DNA of 5,288 nt from Pyrinomonadaceae bacterium (lineage in GTDB: Bacteria > Acidobacteriota > Blastocatellia > Pyrinomonadales > Pyrinomonadaceae). Positions 1-5,288 of the stretch are shown one piece after another (within the stretch, counting starts at the first letter, position 1; each line of letters starts with the position of its first letter). The notes under the pieces are model-generated. The model saw only the letters and a program-made list of their open reading frames with translations, was not told where the DNA came from and did no database searches. A program made the translations under genes and the position numbers. Location: positions 1 through 5,288 of the forward strand of contig JAICPV010000199.1 of NCBI GenBank assembly GCA_025929655.1. Reading direction: 5' to 3'.

Positions 1-566
1 AAAAGGACCAGGATATCCGCGTCAAAAACGACACAAAAGAATTGATCGTTCACGATCGTCATCTGATCGTGGAGAATGACCAGTTCGAAAAGGTCAAGAA
101 AGACAAACACCTGAAAGTGCTCGGCGATCACAACGAGAAGGTCGACGGCTCGATCTCAGTGCACTCCGGTATGGATATCGAAAAAAAGGCGGGGATGAAA
201 TTTGCCGTCGACGCGGGAACCGAGATCCATCTCAAATCGGGGACGAGCATGACACTCGAAACCGGTACGTCTCTCACGCTGAAGGTCGGCGGCAATTTCA
301 TCAACATTAATGCGGCGGGGATCTTTATCAAGGGCACGATGGTAATGATAAACAGCGGCGGAGCGGCCGGCTCAGGCTCGGGCAGCAATCCCGAACCGCC
401 GAAGGAAGCAAAAGAAGCCGACAAAGCCGATCCCGGACTAAGGACCGAGCCACAACCGCCGAAACAGCCGCCTACTCGCCCGGATTTCCAATCCCCTGCA
501 GCACTTGTGTTGATAAATGCAGCAAAGGGCGGTACGGCTTTCTGCGAGATATGCAGCCGGAGTTGA
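1..566 (+). CDS. vgrG: VgrG (TssI) T6SS spike protein, C-terminal fragment (5' end outside window)
   Basis: The frame is open from the first base, with complete codons from position 3, and ends at TGA 564-566, giving about 187 residues. The first 90 or so residues show the repetitive gp5_C-like pattern typical of the VgrG needle: DIRVKND, then HLIVENDQFEKV, then HLKVLGDHNEKV. These are short beta repeats rich in alternating hydrophobic and charged residues. They are followed by GMDIEKKAGMKFAVDAG and similar Gly-spaced repeats (IHLKSGTSMTLETGTSLTLKVGG), and by INSGG-AAGSGSGS, the usual end of the triple-stranded beta-helix. After this comes a Pro/Lys/Glu-rich linker and a C-terminal tail with AAKGGTAFCEIC. 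VgrG trimers form the puncturing tip on the Hcp tube, and tails like this often bind the adaptor and cargo. The TTG at 42 is not the true start, because the homology continues upstream of it. The DUF4123 adaptor gene directly downstream supports the call. Confidence 0.94.
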   Translation, partial: KDQDIRVKNDTKELIVHDRHLIVENDQFEKVKKDKHLKVLGDHNEKVDGSISVHSGMDIEKKAGMKFAVDAGTEIHLKSGTSMTLETGTSLTLKVGGNFININAAGIFIKGTMVMINSGGAAGSGSGSNPEPPKEAKEADKADPGLRTEPQPPKQPPTRPDFQSPAALVLINAAKGGTAFCEICSRS

Positions 567-582
567 TCGATAGTTTTCGCGC

Positions 583-1119
583 ATGAAGGACGAGCTCAAC
601 AATTACCTGTTCCGACAAGATGCATACACGTATGCCGTACTTGACGGCGCGTCGGTGCCGAACCTTCCGAATCGCCTTTACGAAATGGGGCCTCGGCACA
701 GCTGCCTTTATCGCGGGGAGCTTTCCGACGAGGTGGTCCATGTCGCGCCCTACATGGTCTTGCTTGAACGCGATTCGGATTTCTGCAACTGGCTCTTTTC
801 CGAATGTTGGGGCAAGCATTGGGGGATCTTTGCACAAAGCCCGCTCTCGCCCGGCGGCATGCGCCGCCAGCTTCGTTCGATATTGACCGTCGATGACGAT
901 CTAGGTCATCCGATGCTGTTTCGTTATTACGACCCGCGCGTGTTGGTGCCGTTCCTCGTCACGTGCACGATCGACGAGTTGAATTTTATCTTCGGCCAGA
1001 TCAAATACTTTTTTGCGGAATCTTTCGATAAATCGGAGATCTGCCGTATGCACATCGCGAACGATGCACTGGTGGAAACGCGACTCGGCTTTGGCGTCGA
1101 TGCCCAACAAATTCGATGA
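583..1119 (+). CDS. DUF4123-domain T6SS effector adaptor/chaperone (Tap/Tec-like)
   Basis: This 178-residue protein matches the DUF4123 layout. It has YAVLDGA at residues 17-23, LYRGEL at 42-47, APYMVLL at 55-61, an LFSECWGKHWGIF segment at 71-83, a Ser/Gly-rich loop and MRRQLRS at 93-99, and the hallmark LFRYYDPRVL at 112-121. DUF4123 proteins are cytoplasmic adaptors that bind a cognate effector and load it onto the VgrG C-terminus, and they are not themselves secreted as toxins. The ATG at 583 is the only usable start: an in-frame TAG sits at 571-573 and no alternative start codon lies between. No clear Shine-Dalgarno sequence precedes it. The gene begins 16 bases after the VgrG stop, and its own stop overlaps the next start (ATGA at 1116-1119), so it is probably co-transcribed with both. 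The cargo it serves is most likely the large gene at 2826, by inference from gene order. Confidence 0.94.
   Translation: MKDELNNYLFRQDAYTYAVLDGASVPNLPNRLYEMGPRHSCLYRGELSDEVVHVAPYMVLLERDSDFCNWLFSECWGKHWGIFAQSPLSPGGMRRQLRSILTVDDDLGHPMLFRYYDPRVLVPFLVTCTIDELNFIFGQIKYFFAESFDKSEICRMHIANDALVETRLGFGVDAQQIR
1116..1119 (+). promoter_or_regulatory. ATGA stop/start overlap, likely translational coupling
   Basis: The TGA stop of the DUF4123 gene (1117-1119) overlaps the ATG of the next gene (1116-1118). This four-base overlap is a classic arrangement for termination-reinitiation and suggests that the two proteins are made in linked amounts. There is little Shine-Dalgarno character directly upstream, which fits coupling. 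An in-frame ATG at 1143 with an AGGCGAG stretch just upstream is an alternative internal start. It would drop the first nine residues. Confidence 0.6.
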
Positions 1120-1748
1120 GACTGAATGTCAGGCGAGAACAGATGGACGTGATGGCCGCCGTCTCGGAAGCAAATTTCGAACGCGAAGTCGTCCGCCATG
1201 TGCTTTCGAACTACAGCGAATCGATCGTCCGTTTGCCGGAGGGCGGCGAATTTGCGGTGCATGACCTGTCGGAAGAAACTCTGGAAAGACTTGTCAGGAT
1301 CGGCATCGTAAAAGCCCGGCGATTCGAACTTACGAGACAGTCTTCGATTGCCGGTTTCGTCGCGATGATGTTCAGCGGCGCACCGAACTTCGACAAAAAT
1401 CGTATTTGCGAGGTACTCCTCACCGACGAGGAGAAGACGCCCGACGACCGCGTCGATGAGATCGCGAACGTGCTGTCAGAAAAGAACTGGGAAACGATCA
1501 GGAGTGATTACGATCCGCAGGCATGGATCCTGCCGGATGAGTCGGAAACGGAAAGCGCAACCGCAGATGAAACCGCGGCTGCTCCGGAAAGCTCAAAGGC
1601 AAGCGACCCGATGGCAAAAACCGTCACGGGCAAAACGCTGGCGAGGCTCGCTAAGAAGCCGAAGGAAACGGTCGACGTGCAGCCGCAGGTGTCCGCGGCC
1701 GACCGGGACATGGACGTGAACACCGTAAAGATCGACCGCGAAAAATAG
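1116..1748 (+). CDS. Adaptor-associated T6SS protein of unknown function with disordered C-terminal tail
   Basis: This is a 210-residue protein in two parts. Residues 1-135 look compact and mostly helical, with REQMDVM near the start, a FEREVVRHVLSNY helix around 21-33, ETLERLVRIGIVKARRFEL around 54-72, and a FVAMMFSGAPNFD segment around 81-93. This order (a Gln-containing start, a 'gi-kAr-fgl' helix, then 'lmf-g-nFd') resembles small proteins I recall being encoded right after DUF4123 genes in T6SS loci; no molecular function is known to me. Residues 136-210 are low-complexity, rich in Glu, Ala, Ser, Thr and Lys, and probably disordered. No signal peptide or membrane segment is visible. Its start is coupled to the DUF4123 stop, and the next gene starts six bases after its TAG. 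It may be a co-adaptor or structural partner in cargo loading, but that is inference from position only. Confidence 0.82.
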   Translation: MRLNVRREQMDVMAAVSEANFEREVVRHVLSNYSESIVRLPEGGEFAVHDLSEETLERLVRIGIVKARRFELTRQSSIAGFVAMMFSGAPNFDKNRICEVLLTDEEKTPDDRVDEIANVLSEKNWETIRSDYDPQAWILPDESETESATADETAAAPESSKASDPMAKTVTGKTLARLAKKPKETVDVQPQVSAADRDMDVNTVKIDREK

Positions 1749-1754
1749 ATAGAC

Positions 1755-2156
1755 ATGCCGGAAACGACCTCCGACAAAATAAAGCAAACGCAAAGCAGCT
1801 TCCCGCCGATCGCTTCGGGGCCCGTGGCGGAATGCCCTTTCAAGAATCTGAAGTCCGAGACTGAGACCGCGCCCGTCGAGGTAAAAAAGTCCTTCGAAAT
1901 GACCCAGCGCGTCCTGCAGACGATCGGGGCACGACAACCGGCCGAAAAGAAAAAGGAGAAAAAGGCATGGGTCGAGATAATACTCGTTGATATGGATGGA
2001 AAACCGGTGCCCGGAGTGAAATACCGTATTACTCCTCCGGGAGGGCAGCCCGTTGAGGGCAGCTTGAATGAACACGGCCAGGCGGGCCTCTACCAGATCG
2101 AACCCGGGAACTGCAGGATAACATTCCCCGACCTGGACAAGGACGCGTGGGAGTAA
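1755..2156 (+). CDS. Small T6SS-cassette protein with C-terminal carboxypeptidase-regulatory-like beta domain
   Basis: This 133-residue protein starts with about 40 polar, Pro/Thr/Ser-rich residues that include a short AECPFKNLKS motif (25-34). A predicted helix follows (about 43-58), then a Lys-rich linker (64-70). The C-terminal half (about 71-133) is a compact beta module: WVEIILVDMDGKPVPGVKYR, a GG turn, VEGSLNEHGQAGLYQIEPG and ITFPDLDKDAWE. The pattern 'V-I-L-D-DG-PVPG-Y-I ... G-L---G-A----I-PG' is that of a small Ig-like or carboxypeptidase-regulatory-like sandwich, as found fused to or beside VgrG and LysM proteins in T6SS clusters. No catalytic motif is visible, so a structural or docking role is more likely than an enzymatic one. 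The start lies six bases after the previous stop and the gene ends nine bases before the next ATG, in the same frame as both. It has no evident signal peptide. Confidence 0.83.
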   Translation: MPETTSDKIKQTQSSFPPIASGPVAECPFKNLKSETETAPVEVKKSFEMTQRVLQTIGARQPAEKKKEKKAWVEIILVDMDGKPVPGVKYRITPPGGQPVEGSLNEHGQAGLYQIEPGNCRITFPDLDKDAWE

Positions 2157-2165
2157 GTAACTCGT

Positions 2166-2813
2166 ATGGCTGAAAACTACCAGGTAAAGCAGGGAGATTG
2201 CATTTCAAGTATCGCGTTCGAGAAGGGATTCTTCCCGGACACAATATGGGATCACGCGAACAACGCCGATTTAAAGAACCTTAGAAAGAATGAGAATGCG
2301 TTGATGCCCGGCGACCTAGTCCACATTCCCGACAAACGACCAAAGGAAGTTTCAGAACCGACGAACAGCGTCCATAAGTTTCGTTTGAAAAATGCCCCCG
2401 CACAGCTGCGCATTCAATTCCTTAAGGACGATAAGCCCCAGTCCGGTCTTCCGTTCACACTGATCGTCGACGGCAAGCAATTGTCGAAACCGGGAGACCG
2501 CACGGACAGCCGCGGATTTGTAACAGTGTCCATACCGCCAAATTCGAAGACCGGCACTCTCGAGCTCCTGGACGGCGAGAACGCCACCGAATACCAGTTG
2601 CAGCTTGGCCACTTAAATCCCGCCGACGAAACGTCCGGCGTCAAACATCGGCTGAGCAATCTGGGCTTTTACGACGGACCGCTCGATAACAACATCGATG
2701 CGGAATTCAAGGAAGCATTGCGTGAATACCAGGAGCACTGCGGCCTCAAAATTTCAGGTGAGTTAGATCAATCGACAAGAGATCAGCTAAGGCAAAAACA
2801 CGATCTTGTATAA
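2166..2813 (+). CDS. LysM / beta-domain / peptidoglycan-binding (PG_binding_1-like) protein
   Basis: This 215-residue protein has three modules. An N-terminal LysM (about 4-55) runs from YQVKQGDCISSIAFEKGF through a DTIWDHANNADL helix to LMPGDLVHIPD. A central beta module (about 69-148) contains RIQFLKDDKPQSGLPFTLIV, GKQLS and DSRGFVTVSIPPN, and resembles the beta domain of the preceding gene. A C-terminal PG_binding_1-like three-helix module (about 149-215) reads VKHRLSNLGFYDGPLD, then ALREYQEHCGL, then GELDQSTRDQLRQ. LysM and PG_binding_1 both bind peptidoglycan glycans or peptides. With no signal peptide, the protein probably reaches the wall as T6SS cargo or as a tether for the effector, rather than by Sec export. 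A GGGAG about 12 bases upstream of ATG 2166 is a plausible but distant Shine-Dalgarno sequence. No hydrolase motif is seen, so it is a binding rather than a cutting protein. Confidence 0.93.
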   Translation: MAENYQVKQGDCISSIAFEKGFFPDTIWDHANNADLKNLRKNENALMPGDLVHIPDKRPKEVSEPTNSVHKFRLKNAPAQLRIQFLKDDKPQSGLPFTLIVDGKQLSKPGDRTDSRGFVTVSIPPNSKTGTLELLDGENATEYQLQLGHLNPADETSGVKHRLSNLGFYDGPLDNNIDAEFKEALREYQEHCGLKISGELDQSTRDQLRQKHDLV

Positions 2814-2825
2814 GAAAACACTCTA

Positions 2826-5288
2826 ATGATCGACCATAAAGCGGAACAAGGCGGCTGGAAAAGCGAAGCACCAACGCGAAGGCGAGTCAGTCTTCGAGTG
2901 GAGCGGACGGTTCATGGACATACGAACGGCAACGCCGCTAACTTGGTTCGCTTGCTGAAACTGGTAGAGGTGGATCACCACTTTGTGCCAACGCGTGACG
3001 GTTCTGAAAACGACCTTCAGATCACATATTCGATCAAGGGTTTCGAGACCGAGCAGGTCAAGCTTCGCGTCTGGTGCGGAGCGCACGATCCACCGATAAT
3101 TTTCGAGCGGGACCTAACCGACGCGGAAAAGGAAGATGGCCGTGGTAAGAAGTTGAAATGGAACGGTGTTCCGAACTGTAAATCGGGGCTACTCGAATCA
3201 ACACTGCCAAGTCCGGTCCTCGGTGATCTAAAAATATCGCTGCAGCATCAGCATGTGTCGACCGAGGACAAAATAACGCGTGTCCTCTATCGCGAGATCA
3301 AATTTGAACCAGTCAGTTGGAAAGATGTCTATTTGTCGGTTACCGGACTCGCATCCGACCAATTCACGGACGCAACCACTCCCGAGCAACAGCGATTCTG
3401 GATACAGTACAAATTGAACGAACTTGGGTATCTCGCAGGCCCGTTGTCCAAATCACCCGGAACGAATTCTATCCTTCGAGCTCTTTTTCGCTACACGTTG
3501 GCGCACCCGAACTTGCCGAAGATCGTCGATTTCCCAACTCGGGACATTACACCGGGTACTTGCATTTGGGGCTGGCGCCAGCCATGGGAATCGAAGTACG
3601 GGACACTGGATAATCTTTGCGCGGGCGGCACAACACCTGCTGGTATCGACCTTTTGACGCGGCTCAAGGCCAACGAAAAACCCCGCAAGGATGTCGTGGA
3701 GGAGCCAAAAGTCTTCCTCGATCAGAACGCGAAGAGCCGGGTGATCATCGACCACGACCTTTACTACATCAATAAAGATTTTGCGAGGAATAACGCGAAT
3801 GCTGAATACGACCTCGAATTCCTGAATCGATTCTGTTGGCCGCTAAAAGCTCGCGTGCTTCTTGTTGCTCGCGAGGATGCGGACGCGACCAAACCCGGTG
3901 TCGATTCGCCTGAGGCAGTAGGGGTTGTGGAAATGGATTGGATGGCCTTCGATCCTCCGGAAGACCTCACTTGTGTTCCAACGGAAGCTAAGGCCCAACT
4001 TCCACCGAATTTAAAAACGCGTGCAAGAGAGTTTATTGGTGAAACACATAAGAAACTAGCGGGCCAATTTGGCGACGAGTTCAACGCCCTCGATAACTGT
4101 CCGGTTTCAGCGGGCGGCTGGAGGCCCAGCGACGGCGGAGATATGTCCGGTTTCTTCGAAAAGGTCGAGAGCGCGCCAAAAGATCGGACCTTTATCGGCT
4201 GCGCCCCAATTCAGTTCAAAGGTTCATACATCGGGGGCGACAATTATACGATCCAGGCGCGGATCGTACTTGCCGGATATTCGAATAGCGATGCGGTGAA
4301 GCAAGAGCATCTTAAGCTTAAGGGCCTTGAACATGCGTTCGATGACCCAGCACCCGAAAAGCCGCCTTATCCTCTAAACGCCAGGACCGGGACCATCACC
4401 AATTGGCGCCGCCATCACATCCTGAGAGAGTTGCATTGGGACAGCGTCAATTATCAAGAGATAAATTGGTATCCCGTGATCGACAATTTCAGAGCTGCCC
4501 ATATCATTTTGGTCCCGCCTACTGATGCGCCTGTGCAGATCGGTAAGCTGCTTCCCGCACCCGATCGCCAAGATATTGCGCACACTTTTATCAGCGATCC
4601 CGGGGCGCCCGACAATAATAAAAAGGAGTTTCAGCTTCGCGCAGGGTCCGAGGTATTTAACCCGGCAGCCATGTACCCGCTGCCGTATTTACCCCTAAAG
4701 GACTGGGAAACTGCGAAAACGTTGAACGAAAAAGGTATACCGTCGGACCCACTCGCCCGGTTCAACAATTATTCGACTTATTTTAATGCAATAACCTACG
4801 GCTGGCCGACATACACATTGGTTGTGCCGGTTGCTCGGAAGTTGCGAGAGTCTATCAGTTCTCTGAACCTCGGTTACGGCCTCCTTATTCTGCGGGCAGG
4901 TTACTTTCCCGAGCCGGACTTCTCCAAGCTTCTCCCCGATGACGTCTTTCGAGCTAGCGGTGCCGAACAAAAATCGATAAAGATCGACAAAAGTATTGCG
5001 GTCGGAATGGATTATGGTGTTGTACTGCTGGACCGCGTCGGCAGCGAAAAGTATTCCGAGACTTACTACGTCACACATGAGATCTCTCACTGCCTTTTCG
5101 GTTCGCACGCTAAGGGGACCCCGACCGATCACGACAAGAACGACAAGAACTGCATGATGTACTACAACACGGAAAATGACGGTCTTGCGGTCGGATGGGG
5201 AGTGAAGGCCATCCCGGAGAAATATACCGTGCGAGTTTTGATCGAGCAGGATGTTGAGCGGAAGGAAGAATGCGGTACCCTTTCAGGT
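2826..5288 (+). CDS. Large candidate T6SS effector with zincin (HExxH...H) metallopeptidase signature; 3' end outside window
   Basis: One frame stays open for 821 codons from ATG 2826 to the window edge. An in-frame TAA lies at 2811 and no start codon comes before the ATG, so this start is well fixed; its Shine-Dalgarno is weak. Residues 1-175 look beta-rich (VSLRVERTV, DLQITYSIKGFE, VKLRVWCGAHDPPIIFERDL), plausibly a sandwich domain. Residues 192-230 hold a degenerate peptidoglycan-binding-like repeat (WIQYKLNELGYLAGPL, ALFRYTLAHPNL). Residues 231-745 match no family I recognise. Residues 746-780 contain HEISHCLFGSH (His751, Glu752, His755, His761) and, 15 residues later, CMMYY (776-780), which looks like the Met-turn of metzincin-type zinc proteases. 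The protein continues past a beta-like KYTVRVLIEQ. I see no signal peptide. It is the last and largest gene of the cassette, so it is the likely payload loaded by the DUF4123 adaptor. Protease activity and substrate are inference. It could instead be a non-proteolytic zincin or an extended structural protein. Confidence 0.88.
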   Translation, partial: MIDHKAEQGGWKSEAPTRRRVSLRVERTVHGHTNGNAANLVRLLKLVEVDHHFVPTRDGSENDLQITYSIKGFETEQVKLRVWCGAHDPPIIFERDLTDAEKEDGRGKKLKWNGVPNCKSGLLESTLPSPVLGDLKISLQHQHVSTEDKITRVLYREIKFEPVSWKDVYLSVTGLASDQFTDATTPEQQRFWIQYKLNELGYLAGPLSKSPGTNSILRALFRYTLAHPNLPKIVDFPTRDITPGTCIWGWRQPWESKYGTLDNLCAGGTTPAGIDLLTRLKANEKPRKDVVEEPKVFLDQNAKSRVIIDHDLYYINKDFARNNANAEYDLEFLNRFCWPLKARVLLVAREDADATKPGVDSPEAVGVVEMDWMAFDPPEDLTCVPTEAKAQLPPNLKTRAREFIGETHKKLAGQFGDEFNALDNCPVSAGGWRPSDGGDMSGFFEKVESAPKDRTFIGCAPIQFKGSYIGGDNYTIQARIVLAGYSNSDAVKQEHLKLKGLEHAFDDPAPEKPPYPLNARTGTITNWRRHHILRELHWDSVNYQEINWYPVIDNFRAAHIILVPPTDAPVQIGKLLPAPDRQDIAHTFISDPGAPDNNKKEFQLRAGSEVFNPAAMYPLPYLPLKDWETAKTLNEKGIPSDPLARFNNYSTYFNAITYGWPTYTLVVPVARKLRESISSLNLGYGLLILRAGYFPEPDFSKLLPDDVFRASGAEQKSIKIDKSIAVGMDYGVVLLDRVGSEKYSETYYVTHEISHCLFGSHAKGTPTDHDKNDKNCMMYYNTENDGLAVGWGVKAIPEKYTVRVLIEQDVERKEECGTLSG

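Noticed and set aside
1938..1970. A-rich stretch in the Lys-rich linker as a possible programmed frameshift site
   Set aside because: The purine run simply encodes a Lys/Glu linker, and the frame continues into a coherent beta domain. No alternative-frame product worth joining is visible.
1593..2075. Minus-strand open frame of 160 codons
   Set aside because: It is antisense across the junction of two well-supported plus-strand genes. The composition is Leu/Arg/His-heavy, as expected from the complement of GC-rich coding sequence.
3317..3613. Plus-strand alternative-frame ORFs within the large gene (also 4069-4299)
   Set aside because: They overlap the continuous large frame and have no recognisable motifs or upstream ribosome-binding sites.
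4695..5132. Minus-strand open frame of 145 codons opposite the large gene
   Set aside because: It lies fully antisense to the well-supported 821-codon frame, including its zinc motif. It shows no domain-like features and has no place in the operon.
2157..5288. Apparent drop in GC of the LysM and large genes compared with upstream genes, as a sign of recent transfer
   Set aside because: Hand-sampled 60-base lines vary from about 43% to 63% GC in both parts (the VgrG section also has AT-rich lines), so no clear boundary is supported. A sliding-window GC and codon-use computation would be needed.

Overview
The window is a gene-dense, single-strand (+) stretch that reads as the cargo end of a type VI secretion (T6SS) vgrG locus. 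It holds six protein-coding genes and no intergenic gap longer than about 16 bases. The T6SS implies a Gram-negative, diderm host. The mid-50s GC impression and this combination of VgrG, DUF4123, LysM/peptidoglycan-binding and large cargo genes would fit a soil or environmental bacterium such as an Acidobacteriota member. That assignment is a guess from sequence style, not a demonstrated result.

Layout: (1) 1-566, the C-terminal end of a VgrG spike protein, with the repetitive beta-helix followed by a proline-rich tail ending in an FCEIC motif; the gene starts before the window. (2) 583-1119, a DUF4123 chaperone/adaptor that loads cargo onto VgrG. (3) 1116-1748, an adaptor-associated helical protein of unknown function with a long low-complexity tail; its start overlaps the DUF4123 stop by ATGA. 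(4) 1755-2156, a small protein with a disordered N-terminus and a C-terminal beta-sandwich-like domain. (5) 2166-2813, a LysM, beta domain and peptidoglycan-binding protein. (6) 2826 to beyond 5288, a large open frame of at least 821 residues with an internal degenerate peptidoglycan-binding-like repeat. Near the window end it carries a zinc-metalloprotease signature, HEISHCLFGSH, followed by a Met-turn-like CMMYY.

Together these genes look like one transcription unit: the spike (VgrG), its loading adaptor and partner, two small beta/LysM modules that could act as carriers or cell-wall tethers, and a candidate metallopeptidase effector as payload. The last four genes (1116 onward) all lie in the same reading frame, separated only by single stop codons and two to four sense codons. 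An immunity gene, if there is one, would lie downstream of the window. No RNA genes, mobile elements, CRISPR arrays, convincing promoters or terminators were seen.
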